Shown here: positions 1 to 12,800 of the stretch, piece by piece
Layout: every line of letters starts with the position of its first letter
How positions within the stretch are numbered: the first letter of the stretch is position 1
NCBI GenBank assembly: GCA_944472135.2
Contig: OX235265.1
Span: 92,846,984 to 92,910,983 of the forward strand
Source of the DNA: Trichobilharzia regenti
Taxonomy: Eukaryota; Platyhelminthes; Trematoda; Strigeidida; Schistosomatidae
DNA length: 64,000 bases
Reading direction: 5' to 3'
Notes under the pieces: generated by a model
Databases searched by the model: none
The model's input: only the letters and a program-made list of their open reading frames with translations
What the model was told of the DNA's origin: nothing
Made by a program: the position numbers and the translations under genes

Positions 1-545
1 CTTTATGACGCCCCAAGTCTCTGATTCCGCCGTATAGTTGCACTGACTTCACATTGGAGTTGAAAATCCGGATCGTATTTTCATTGTCATGCAGAGTCCT
101 GTTGACCTCCTCCACAGACTTGAGAGTAGTGGAAGCTTGTATTGCTTCCCTAATCCTCGCTTTGATATCTTCATCAGTTCCGTTCGCCTGCAGTTGAAAC
201 GATGCTTCCCAGTTAGGTCGGTAGGTGAAAGACGTTGTTTCTTTCAGATTTCTCCCATTTATGCTGATTGTTGTCTGGTGTTGCTGTTTACTGTTGGCCA
301 GGAATCTTCATCACCTCTGTTATCTCGGTGTTCACCTGAAGTCCTATCTTTGATGCTTCTTCTGTCGCCAACTTGTTGGTTTTCACTTGCATATCTTCCG
401 GCCTTTTGTGGGAAATCAGACGCATATCGTCGGCGAAGTCCAAATCTTCCAATTGTTTTGTGTTGGTCCATTTTCTGCCTGTCTCCTTGTTGCCCACTGT
501 CTGTCTGTCGCATCATCGAGTCTACCGCAATCAAGGAAATCACTG
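1..545 (-). mobile_element. RTE-type retrotransposon fragment, RT region, runs off left edge
   Basis: Minus-strand reading frames encode reverse-transcriptase text: LDFADD at about 421-445 (the catalytic FADD intact), then a Lys-Thr-Asn-Lys-Leu-Ala helix, EITEVMKIPGQ, and a downstream piece with the N-V-K-S-V-L-L-Y region near 50-80. Several frameshifts and stops break it. The 3' end lies left of base 1. Confidence 0.75.
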
Positions 546-1934
546 GAGATAATAGGCAGCCAGATTGTTACACTCCCGTCTTTACTTCTTCGAAGGATTC
601 CATGAGTTTCCCTTATGGATTACTTGGAATACAGCATTATCGTAAAACTGTTGGATGAAACTGAGGTCGAAGGCAAACTGATAATCTAGATCACGGTAGA
701 TTTAATTCAGTGATCTTCAGAAAACCGATGAGTTCTGTACCGAATAAATACCGTGACCTAGCTTTCAACTAAACAGGCATTCACTGCTATAACCACTGGT
801 CATACATAAGTGTCGGGTCAATAAATGATGCCTAACTGTCCGTTCAACATTACACTATACCATACAATAGTAAATGGTGGATTTTCAAGTCGATTTTCCC
901 ACTAAACAACATCAGTTAGAGACCACTGAATTTCAGGAACAGGTGTTGTGTCCTATTGTAAAACTATTCGACAGTGCTCACCGACGACGAGTTACGAGAC
1001 TAAGTTCGTTGATCATTCAGCCACTTGGGCAGGAGTTCAATGATCTGTGAACCCTAACTTCTGTCAGTTCGTAATATAACACTAACACCCTAAACCAGCG
1101 CCTTCATTGAACTTCCACCTCAACCTTAACATGGGAGACCCTAATGGTCACGAGTTCCTACAACAGCTCTATAGAAATCCATCCAGTCGTCATCAATAAG
1201 CTAGACGTCGATATTCAGATTATGGGCTGTTTGAGAGGAGGGGGCAATTCAATTAATTCCAATTTAGATCTCATCATTTATAGTGTATTCACTTGTGTGT
1301 TGAATTTAAACGATATGAAATGCTATTCAACCAAATTATGGTCACCATTTCGAGGTTGAATTTAATTTTTTCATGTAGGCTGGTTACTGATTTTGAATTT
1401 TGGTAAACGTTATAGGGTAAATTATGAAGAACCTTAGGTAAACGTTGGTGGTGCGTCTTCTCACAAGCCGACTTAGTCAGGCACCAACAGTGGTTCACAC
1501 TACTGAATTTTCAAACTTATCATTAGCTAGTCAAGACTAATTTCTACACAAAGCTGAAAAATGATTACTGTAAGCCTTCATCACCACGGATTTTAATTCA
1601 GAAAAGAACTCATAAGACACATCCATCAAAATGCATAGAACTACATACTACTGATTGAGGGAGATGCGTAGTCGTATAGCACTCACATCAACCACTGGTG
1701 TTTACTAGCCGGATCAAAGTGATCTAAATACCGGACTGTCGTCTGGTTCATTTGGGGGGGGGGCGAGCTCATCAGCGATGCACCCGGTTCGACGAGGTGG
1801 TGGAATTTCATTAACATAACATAAATGGTAATCAAGAAAGGAAAGTGTCAATGAGTGAAACTATGTACTACTGATAGACTGAAATGAGTAGTCACTTACC
1901 ACTCATATCTATGAAATGTCTTTCGAGGTAGACC
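546..1934. other. Mostly unassigned intronic sequence with an old SINE
   Basis: Nothing coding is supported. Between about 895 and 1160 there is a worn family B SINE on the - strand (GTTAGAGACCACTGAA end, TGTTGTGTCCTATTG in the hammerhead area). A G10 homopolymer lies at 1754-1763. Bases near 1690-1730 resemble the family C flank seen at 14490-14520. Confidence 0.4.
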
Positions 1935-2310
1935 GCAGATAAATATCAGTTACAGAACCAATGAAACCAGCACTGGATTACTGGACAGCTTCTTCGTCCT
2001 AGTTCGAAAATTCATTGGCGATACGCAGCTCCCTCCAACAAGGTTGGAGCCCAGGACCTCCCGGTTACCAGTAAGCAATGTCTTAGACCATTCAGTCAAT
2101 GGGATCCTATTCAGTGGCCAGCACATGAATTCTAACTTCTAACCATTCATGAATTTTAGCATGACCGCAAACCAATGTCATCGGTGGGAACTCCATTCTC
2201 ACTCCCGACTGGATGGACCCCAATGGTCATGATGACTTTTCACTAGAACTCCAGGAAACTTCGCCTTGTAGCCAGTCACTAGCGAGCATCAGATTAATTT
2301 TCAATAGGTG
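1935..2310 (-). mobile_element. Hammerhead SINE family B, near full length
   Basis: Read on the - strand it has the 5' segment starting near 2300 (CTGATGCTCGCTAGTGACTGGC), a degraded tRNA-like B box around 2045, a worn hammerhead zone with TCGTCCTAGTTCG on the + strand (about 1995-2010), and the GGTTCT..TAACTGATAT tail. It runs directly into the next element at about 2310. Confidence 0.7.
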
Positions 2311-2556
2311 ATTTGTATGGACTTGATTTGTTTTTACGAGTTTGATCACGGATTGATATCACTTAAATAAGCACAGAAAACCAGGGAGGACTCGACAGCT
2401 GTTTCATTTTAGTCGGTGCGTACTGCTGATGGGTCCCAAACTAAGATGAAACAGCTGTCCATTACTGTCTGCTGGTTTTCAGTGCTTCTCTAACTGATAT
2501 CAATCCATGGTACAACTCGAAAAACAAATCCAATCCTTACAAATCAACTCTTGAAA
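2311..2556. repeat. Inverted pair of family B SINE tails (fold-back)
   Basis: A minus-strand tail and hammerhead 3' half (2311-2410) faces a plus-strand hammerhead and tail (2413-2550). The plus copy reads GTACTG, then CTGATGG, GTCCC...AAGAT, GAAA, CAGCTGTC; A9 of the catalytic core is G. The pair would fold into a long hairpin. Confidence 0.7.
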
Positions 2557-2959
2557 ATGTAAAATGTCTGTTGAATATACGAAATGGTTGTCAAATGAGG
2601 TATATTGTCAGTTGATGACAGAACCGATACATTATTTACAAGTCCCCGAAAAAGAACAGACATTACCTGAAACAGGTATTTTTCCCGCCATTGGAGTTCT
2701 TGTCTTTTCCCTCTTCAGTAAGCCAATAAAAAAGTGCTGTGTATAAAATGGTTGATGCACCAAAAGTGTGTTTACTTTCGATTGGAAAAGTAAACATACT
2801 TATACAAGTTAAGTGAAATTGACGTATTTCTTAGCTTCAGAATCAATGAAACACGATAATCCATTGCGAAATTCCATTGCCATAAACTTTGGTTTCCATT
2901 AAAATGCACTAACGAGGTAATCTGCATTGGTGGCACAGTGGTATAATACTCGCCACTGT
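2557..2959 (+). other. Unassigned sequence with a duplicated SINE head
   Basis: No gene is supported. At about 2928-2945 a second copy of the TGGCACAGTGG A-box motif stands just before the SINE A that starts at 2960. This is either a small tandem duplication or a truncated earlier SINE. Confidence 0.4.
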
Positions 2960-3152
2960 GCGTCGGTGGCACAGTGGTTAGGACTCTCGCCGACCATGAA
3001 CATGGTCCGGGGTTCGAGCCCACGCCGGCGCACACCTGATATCTATGGTCGGCCTGCAAAATTTGGGCTACTGATATCCACGCTGAAAATTCCATACTTG
3101 TACCAAAAATACAGTATGGAATCAAGCTGTAAATCAAAAAATCAAAAAAAAA
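2960..3152 (+). mobile_element. tRNA-derived SINE family A
   Basis: Starts GCGTCGGTGGCACAGTGG (A box) with B box GGTTCGAGCC at 3011-3020, then a fixed body (TATGGTCGGCCTGC, AAATTTGGGCTA) and an A-rich tail after AATCAAGCTGTAA. Best reference copy of the family in the window. Confidence 0.85.
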
Positions 3153-3169
3153 CTTCCCAATGGTCTGAG

Positions 3170-3340
3170 GTTCTATAGCCGGCTATCTTACTCCTTTAGC
3201 TTAACTAAGCCAGTTATAAGACTGGTAAAGAGAGAAGGTTGGGTATGAGGCGGCTAGCAACTCCATCCCGTAAAAATAAAAATGCAACCGCCACCGACAC
3301 TTCAAAGCTTTAGCTCTAAGTTCTATTTCCCACCAGGAGG
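3170..3340 (+). mobile_element. SINE family D, 5'-truncated
   Basis: It keeps the middle and part of the 3' body of family D (ACTGGTAAAGAGAGAAGG, GGTATGAGGCGGCTAGCAA, CCATCCCGTAAAAATAA) but lacks the tRNA-like head. It abuts the SINE A tail. Confidence 0.6.
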
Positions 3341-3424
3341 GACGTTAAGGACTTCTGTTGTACATAAATTTTTCAGTATGTTTGTTGTAGTTAGAAAATG
3401 TTCTCATTACGATTACCTTTTCAG

Positions 3425-3535
3425 GTATGGCCTATGCATTAGTCGCTACACTACCACCTGTATATGGATTGTACACATCATTTTTTCCAGCGTTGGTCTA
3501 TTTCTTCCTTGGAACATCAAGGCACATTTCAATAG
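3425..3535 (+). CDS. SLC26 exon 1 of window (GMAYAL...GTSRHISIG)
   Basis: Acceptor is a pyrimidine run ending TTTTCAG at 3424; donor is GTAAG at 3536. It enters with two bases of a Gly codon and leaves with one. It encodes the conserved [18 protein letters not shown] segment and a second hydrophobic helix ending GTSRHISIG, the family signature after the first membrane spans. An upstream exon ending ...PQG is expected, but nothing like it is visible in 1-3424. Confidence 0.93.
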
Positions 3536-3799
3536 GTAAGTTGGAGTGATTTCCATCAACGTAAATAAGGTGTTATTTAAAGATAGTCATTTCTTTTATC
3601 TGTAGAACTGACATTAGTGTAAAACACTAGTAATCAGTGACATGTTACAGTATGATGACAACTACAGTTACTAAAGATAGTTCATGAAAGTTAAAATAAT
3701 AACAACAATAATAAAAGCATACGCAATACCTGTTATTTAGATAAGATTTAGTGAATTCATCAATTTTCAGTAACACTCTTCAACTGAACACTATATACA

Positions 3800-3840
<41 letters not shown>

Positions 3841-6800
3841 TGTCAGAAATACACTGGGAGATAATTGACTTATAGAACACTAAGAAAATGATACTGCTAG
3901 ATTCTTTGATTTTTCCCTGGTGGACCGAGTTGATGACACAACAAGAAAGGTGTACACTTAAATGATCACCATGGATGGTACAGTGCACACACTTTAACAA
4001 ATTTGTTCACACTCAGTAAAAAAACCGGATGCTGGAGGATTTCATTATGAGCTGACATCAGTTAGAGAACCATTGAAAAACTGGCTGAGAGTACTGGACA
4101 TCTGTTTTGTGCTTGTTTGGTACTCTTCATCACTACACACCCACCACAGGGTTTCGAACCCAGGAACTCGTGCCAAGACGAGCTAGCTCGTAGACTATTG
4201 AGCCCCTGGAGCGTAATCCACTGACAAGCCCATGAATTCTAACTTCTGCCAATTCACGACATAGAGCGACAACTTCGCGCTTTGATGAGAAACTGTCCTC
4301 ACCTTCAACCTGCCCTACCCTAATGGTCGCGGCTTCCCACTAGAACCCTAGGTCACTACCTGGATACGGCCAGTTGCTAATAAGCGTCAGATGAATTTTA
4401 GAGTATTGGTGTCCTTTTTCAGCGATTGGTTGGAGGATTTTATTATGAGCTGATATCAGTTAGAGACCCACTGGCAAACCTTCGAAGAAGACAGTGAGAA
4501 GTGGTCGCGCTACATCATGAATTAGTAGAAGTCAGATTTCATGGGCTTGTCACTGGATCGGTTCCTAGCGGCTTAACGGTCTACGAGCTCTCTGGCCTTG
4601 TAACCAGAAGTTCCTGGGTTCAAAACTCAGTGGTGGGTGCGTACTGATGAAGAGTCCTAAACTAGACTGACGAAACAACTGTCTTCCAGTACTCCCTGCA
4701 GGTTTTCCAATGGTTCTCTAACTGATGTCAGCTCATAATGAAATCCTCCATCCAGCATCCCGTTTTACGCGCATACTTATTTAATCATCAATTGTTCATT
4801 ATTTTTCAGGTACCATGGCGGTTGTCAGTTTGCTTACAGGTGATTTTCTTGACCGAGTGATACTAGAAGCAAATTTCAATGAAAGTAAGTGAAGTCACCT
4901 TAAACAAGCTTATGCATGATTCTATTTTCTTAGTAGAATTTAACCTTCCACTACACGGGCCTTGAAAACTAAATGTGTCACGTAAATAAAACAATTTTTG
5001 TTACGATGAACTCACTTCATAAAATATGGAATTTCGCCATCACACTGAGTAGGCATTTAGTAATCCCGAGTCTTTTAAATATTAGCGCTTTATGTAATAT
5101 ACAAGGATTTTAAAGAGATTTTGGTTAGGAAATAGTTAAGAGAAACCCGATTTAGACATTTAGGAAGCGGAGGGATTGAGTTCATTCTTTTTGCTTACTA
5201 AGGAATAGTGATATTCACATTCGCGTAATTGTCTACTTGAGAATTCAGCTTCAGGATTTGTAATTATTTGGTTTGAGGTGGGTTGTAATTAACGTAAATT
5301 TTGATGCTGAATGACTTCTGATATTCAACCTTCTCAGTGCATCCTGTCAGATTAACATCATTTATGATTTAAAATTAAGGTGAGTTAACTTCCTCTTAAA
5401 TATGAAGAGTTTAAAAATTCATGACAGGCTTCGGAGAAATCCAGAGGTAGCAACGTTACAACTACAGGCTTTCGACGCCAACTGGGACAGGAAGAGCATG
5501 ACAGACCTTCAATTATCTGAAATCAGTGTAAAAGTGTGGTGAGAGCAGGCGTCCAGCCAATTGGTAGACATTAATCTACGTCAGTGTCACTAATATTGGC
5601 CGTGAGAAAATATGAACAAGGCTGATTCAACAACCAATCACAGCAAACTTAACGTGGGCAAATATGATTCGCATACAGATGGCTCCACTTTCCGAGAAAT
5701 CTCGAAAACAGTCAATCAGAAGACTGCGTTTGTCTGCTTAACTTCCGAGAAACAACCAGTCAGAAGACTGCGTTCGTCTACTTGAATAAGCTATGATAAT
5801 GTACATTAAATATATATAAATACGTGCTGATTTCCGTAATAAAATGATCTGTTGCCGTCCCTTGTCTTCTGTTGTTACAAAAGAATTAATGTATCATGTC
5901 TGTGGTTCAGAGACTAGGCAAGTGGATCATGAAAAGCATTTCCAACAGGTCACCACAGACTTTCATCTACAGCTTTCTTCACTGCTCTGGCATTCAGGTA
6001 AGCAGCATGAAAATCTAGCGGTGCAACGAACCAACCAAGAATTCATTGTCGAACAAATGCGCCGGACGGAATTTAGATTGACTGGTCATACGTCAAGAAG
6101 ATCTCTGGTAAGGTGTTGCTGAAGCCCTATATCCCACTGGGAACCCAAGGGGAACAATAAAAATAAACATTATCAGGTGTTTATATTTCGAAAAAAACTT
6201 GGATGGAGACATCGATTCTTTTGAGGTTGCAAATATGCGCAGCTGGTGAGTGCTAACAAGCGCGAGACCTAGATCCATGGTTTCCTGCCAATCGCCTTCA
6301 ACAATATATTATTATTCCATTGAGTTTCATTTGGAACATAAGGCTTCGTCAGCACGTCTCTAGTACATCCTCTTCTCTGCAGTTCTCTTTATCTGACCTA
6401 GAGATTCCCCACAGGCTCTCATCTCTTCCTCCCATGACCTACATTTTGTCACCTGCGGACTCCAAACTGGTCGTTTCCCCTTTTTGCGTTCCACTTAACA
6501 GACCGGTGCCAAATGTCACTCAACGGTCTTTTCATCAGGTGGCCGATCCACCTCCATTTCCCTCTACATATTTGTCGGGCAGTGGGATCTTAGTCCGTTT
6601 GTTTCAGAAGTCTCTTGTTGCTCATCTTTTCTGGCTTTGTATTATCAGTATAAAGGCAGCGAAGATAAATGCTGATGAAAATGTGCAGTCTGTTAGAAAT
6701 GCCTATGGTGACGCTACATCAATATATAATTCCTTCTGAATGAAGCATCGTTTCAACTACAGGCCGACGGAACTGACGAGGATATCAAAGCAGCGAGGAT

Positions 6801-9800
6801 CGGGAAGGCAAGACAAGCCTTCATTTCTCTCAAGTCTGTGTGGAGGAGATCAATAGCACTCAGTATTACAATGAAAATAAGATCCGGATTTTCAACTCCA
6901 ATGTGAAGTCAGTGCTACTATACGATTTGATCAGAGACTTGGCGCGTCATAAAGAGCATCTCAAACAAACTTCAGACCTTCATTAACAGCTGTCTTCGCT
7001 CAATACCACTCAAGATCAGATGGCAGGAAAAGGTTAGCAACATGAAGGGGTTTCTGGGAGCGAACCAACTCAGCAGGAACCGATTGTGCAACAAATATGG
7101 AGAAAGAAATTGAGGCGGTGGATTGGCCTACCCTGAGGAATCCATCAAGTGACATCATTAGACAAGCTCTCGAGTGGAACCCGAAAGGAAAGCGGCGAGT
7201 TGGTCGTCAGTGCTAGGGTGACATAGAGGAGGTCATATGAAGAGGAGATGAAAGCATGTGGGCGGACTCGGAGCCAGGTGAAAACGTTGGCTGAGAACAT
7301 AACGCAATGGAGACGTTTGGCTGAAGCCCTATGTTTACCCAGGAAGTAAAGGAAATAATAATAATGTTTTGTACTTCAGGCACTAATAGACAGTAAGTCC
7401 TCAACAGTGTGCTCTAGAGACAGTTAGATCTAGTTTATAATTCCATTGTGAATGAATAAAAATTCACGATCACCTCAAAGTTTAAATAGTACTTAGTGAA
7501 TCTACTTGTAAATTCAGATAAAAATAATCTTTCTATTAGAGATATGCTACCTAGGTGGTTTTCCAACTATATAACATTCTAAAATACATATTTGTACATT
7601 TAACTTAATAAGTGAAATTTCACATATCCTATAATATTACTTTTGTTTATTGATCGATGAGTGTATATCACAAGTTTGAAATGCATAGCGTATACCTGGT
7701 TATATGTAAAATACGTAAAACCTCTTGTAAAGTGGTTTTTAACTGAAAAATTCAAAAGTACGCTTTTCATTTAAATACGGTTTCACTATCTCATGGAAAA
7801 ACAAGTTCATTATAGAAACATAGATTGCATAAATAGCACGTTTTGCATGTAACGACTGATAGTACAATCCGGAACTGAATTCGCTGTAACGAATATTTTA
7901 AGTTACGTAAATACATTTCTCACGTAAAATCTTCTGTCATTTTTTTTCGTTTATTCAATCTAATAAATGCACACGCAGACAGGGAAAATACTGTCCCAAT
8001 GTTAGGTGTTCGAAGGCGGTCGACAGTAGGGCCTGGAAATAAGTCTGATATTCTTGTTGATATTCAACAGAGAGGTATATTTGCAACATCAAAGGGACAA
8101 GAGATCTGCTTAGGAGATTTACACTGGTATCATCCAGTCCTGAAGGCAAAAACGTTTCTACTTACTTCCCCGACCCTAGAGGTTTCATTAGATGTGATTT
8201 ATAATTTTATTAGTTTACAATTTTGAACTGAATGAGAAGTTGGGGAAATATTTTGAAAAATTAACGTTTACAGAAACAATAGATAACGCGGTATCACTTA
8301 GGCACTTAGAATAGTAAAGTATTTTTACGAAAACGCATCAAAATTAACTATTAAACTTTTAGCATTCTTTCTTCAATCCTTAACCTGAGGATACTTGCGT
8401 GCAAGAACATTGGAACTCTCTGAAGGCAGTATTTAAAGAAACATGTACAACTGTTCTAGGAAAAAAGAAGAGGCACGACAGAAGAATGACTTTCAACGGA
8501 TACCTACCAGGAAGCTAATAGAAGAGGGGAGAGGAGGATGGTGAAAGAGATGACTCATTGCAAAGTTGGATAACAGGAGGAGAAGCTGAGTTCAGTGTAC
8601 ACTGCACTGAATAAAGAAGTGAAGAAGAGTGCCAGGAAAGACAGAAGACAATTTCACGATACACTGGCTGGCAACTGCACCAGAACAGATGGGCCACAGC
8701 TTAAAGAGAGACCTCAGAACATTATATCAGAAAACCAGGTCTCTATCCAGGAAGTTATCAAGCCAGATGAGGAAACTGATAAAAGATATTCAAGGACACC
8801 TGATATTGTGACCCTTTGCAAATGGATGATGCTGGATTTCTCTTCATATTCAGTACATTTAGACTTTCTATATGATTCAGTCACTATTTAGAAATATGAT
8901 TTTTTTTCCGGTAGCATTAGAACATTCCCTCGGTTCTGTCTGTATGTGTTTGTATCTCTAAAACTGTAGGCGAACATGTAGATTTAGTAAGAGGTGGACT
9001 CCATAAAATTTCGCCTTTTGATAGTAAATACAGGAATCGGAGAGGTTAGAGATGTAAGGCACTTGGAATGCTGAGTAGAATGTGCTCTTAATAGTTGACC
9101 GAAGACTTTAAGTTTTCAGTTGCATGATATGACATCCCTTGAATTTTTTTTGATTACAGCTTGATTCCACACTGTATTTTTGGTACAAGTACGGAACTTT
9201 CAGCATGGATATCGGTAGCCCAAATTTCGCAGGCCGACCATAGATATCAGATGTGCGTCGGTGTGGGCTCGAACCCCGGACCATGTTCATGGTCGGCGAG
9301 AGTCCTAACCACTGTGCCACCGACGCATGGTAGTTTATTGATAGGGAAAGCTTTCTTTGGTACAGAAGTCATGTTTTCAAAGGGCTATCTCTCTTTATTG
9401 TGACATACAATGAACCTTTCAGGAAATCCATTAGCCGACAAAACTAAATGTATGCGTTATAGATTATCCATGAATGAATCGTTTATGCGAAACTCGAGGA
9501 TAAGCATTTCAATAGTAAAAGTTTCTCCTTGACAGAAACAAAACTGCTGACATCAGCGTATTGTCCACCCTCTGTCTGTTTGCGCAATATTTTGCTGTGC
9601 AGTTATGGAAGTATCCAAGAGACCTGCCACGTACTTCAGTTCGCATTCTGAAGTCGCTTGAATATTTGAACAAATGTCATTAAATAGAGACTAATGAAGT
9701 TACCAGTCACCGCAGTATTAATGTCCCCAATAAGGAGCCTAACATTCATTCACATAACTTTTATAAAGTGTAAAGTTTGCTAGCATACTTTCTCTTTATT

Positions 9801-12800
9801 TCTCCAACTTAGACATAAATGGATCTGTTGATATGGGCTTAAGACGGATTCCCATAGTGGTTCTGTCAGTTTCCTTGTGTATGCTTCTCACTGTATACTA
9901 AATCTGATATTTATGCGCATGCCATGATAATATTTCTGATGTATATGACAGGCGATGGTATTTGGATTCACTTTCTTGTGATGTAATCGCAAAATGAAGC
10001 TGATTCAATCTCTCTGTTTTGCATATTCTTAGAACAACTTGGAGTTAATAGCACGAATATAACCAGCCAAATAATGGATAAAGAGAAGCTAAGAATCGAT
10101 TATGCCACAGCTTTGGCTTTCACAGTTGGAGTTATACAAGTGAGCCAGATTATTAGAAAGTATTTATGAATTATACTTTTCTTAAGAATGTATTCTATGG
10201 TGAAAGTGTGGAGCCTAATAATTAAAAATTATGCTTGTAATGGCTGTTTGTCGTAGACCATTTAGTCTAGTGGATAACTCTTCTTGCGCTGGTGGTTCAG
10301 TGGTCATAGATCGTACGCGACCTACGTACGTGATTCAGATCCGATTCCCTGCCTATGGACGCAATCCTAAATCTTGCTTAATGTACTAACCGATGGTGAG
10401 CCTGGTTGAAAGGAGAGGTTGACAGTCATACCAGTAACTCCACCCTGTAAAAGACACCAGTTCCGCTGAAACTTAAAATCTGAAGCTTGGAGCCCCATGG
10501 TCCAATCGTAATACATACGAATTAGAAAAAAAACAAAAAAGGGTGTGAATAGAGCGGAATAATACGAAGTCTGTGCGTTAAAACTTCTTATCGTCAGTAG
10601 ATGAGTCGAGTCGCAATCAAGAACTCCTCAAGGAGAGATTGTTATACTTTGGATCATTGCTTTTAAGTTACCACCAAGCTTTTTAGAATTTCATAGTCTA
10701 CTACAGACGGTTTCCTAGATTCAGTTTTAGTTTTCATAATATACTTTATTTATATATATATATATATGTCCAAACCAAGTTCACTTTTAACGGTTTGAAA
10801 AAATTTTGGCATTGGGTATGTGATATTCATTATAATAAAGGTTTTTTGTATTTCCCAATGAATGCAAAACAAAATGATATGCCTGTTTTTACTGACGTTT
10901 CGCTATTTAATGCAACTAATAGCTTTATCAAAGTATTAATAAACCGGAATTTACAATATCTCAGCATGCATATAACAAAGAGTTAGAGGTGAGAAAATAG
11001 ACAATTTATGTCAAGTTAAAGGGACATATTGAAAGTCAAAATAACAATGAAGATCACTAAACCAAATGACAGAGGTAATAGTACGTCTGTTATGATATCA
11101 AAACAAAGTTTACCAACTTCATCATCGTTCGTCAGTCTGGGGTCATTTTTCGTTGTCACGTTGGTCAATTAGTAAAAATAACAAAGCTGTGTGTAGATTG
11201 TTGGATTTGATAAGTGTTTAAAATTATAAAAGCAGTGTGTGTGTGTGTGTGTGTGTGTTTACATAGTGAACTTGCTTATCACATTCGCGTTGATTTTGTC
11301 ACTTCGTTGGAGAGGGGAGGGAGGTGTTGTAAACAAATCAGATTCTGTTTTAGTCCATCATTCCGATTCAGACAATTTCGATTCCATTCGATGATATGAC
11401 GTGCTTCTGATATTAGACGTTCTTTGTGATTTCTGAAGTTTCTCTGGATTATTTCAATATTGTCACAATCAATTTTGTGGCCTGATTCCATAGCGTGTAG
11501 ACTCATCGCTGATGATTTTTCAAGTTTTTCTAGTTCAACCAGATTTCTCGGTGGTCGAGAAATCTAGAGAAAAGGAGCATCAAGTACAGTAATCCAGGTG
11601 AAAATATCGAAGATAGAGTGGATGAAAATAACCAACCACCCCCAACAGCCATAGCAACAACAACAACCAACACCAGTCACCATCAACGGAAGAGATTTTA
11701 CAGAGATCACTTCCTTCACTAATCTACAGGTGAAGCATGATTTCAGTCGCAAGCAGTTGGAAAGGATGAAAATTTCAAAGCTAGCCAGAATTGAAAAGGC
11801 AAGATAAGCGTTTATCACTCCGAAATCAGTCTGAGAATCTTCTGCCTACAGTATAAGAACAAAATGCGGATTTTCAATATCAACGGGTCAGAAAGTTGGC
11901 ATGTGTATCACGAGAAGCATTTCCAACAGGCTGTTGCGGACGTTTCTCAAAACCTCAGGTCACTGGCTCAATATTGAAGATCGAATGGCCAGTCGGCCAG
12001 AAAGAATTAGCAACAAGAAACTCTAGGATTGAATCAACCAAGAGCCGATTGCTCAACATATATTTAGGAGACAATGGAGATGAATTCGTCACAAGGAGAC
12101 TGAGGAGACTGTCGAATGACGTAACACGCCAAGCAATCCCTCGAGTGTAACCAGAATGGGAAACAACGGGTCTGCCGTTCAAGGGTGACATGGAACAGAT
12201 CGTGGGAGGAGGAGATGCGAAATTATAGGAAGTCGCTGGTCCAGCTAAAAAAGACGACAGAGAACAGAAGAAACTGAAGGGCTATCGAAGCACTATGTCC
12301 TACTCAGAACCTAACACAGTCGGTAATTATTACTTCCTTTAATTCCTAGAGGAACATAGGACTTCAGTCGCGCGTCTTTATTGCGTTCGGTTCTCTGCCG
12401 ACGTCTTCATCTGGCTCCAGGTCTGGCCACATGCTTTCATCTCCTCTTCAAATGACCTCCTCCACATCACCCTTGAACGACTAAATCGTCGCTTCTCATT
12501 CCGCCGGGTTCCACTCGAGAGTTTGTCTAGTGATGTCGCTTGATTGTTTCCTCAGGGTGTGGCCAATCCAATCCATCTCCATTTCTTCCTGCCTATTTGT
12601 TTGACAATTGGTCCCTGCAGGGTTGGTTCGCTCCCAAAGACCCCTGTTGCTGATCTTCTCTGGACGGCTATCTGATCTTGAGTATTGAGCGAAGGCAGCT
12701 GTTGGTGAAGGTCTGTAGTTTGTTTGACGTGCTCTTTATGACGCGCCAAGCCTCTGATTCCGCCGTATAGTAGCACTGACTTCACATTGGAGTTGAAAAT

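Noticed and set aside
89..658. 189-codon plus-strand ORF
   Set aside because: It is antisense to RTE reverse-transcriptase sequence with the FADD motif on the minus strand.
2960..3152. A hammerhead in SINE family A
   Set aside because: CTGATATC and CTGAAAATTCC look suggestive, but no GAAA with pairing stems follows in the right order.
7955..8226. Overlapping small ORFs on both strands
   Set aside because: No homology recognised, no splice or poly(A) context; left as unassigned.
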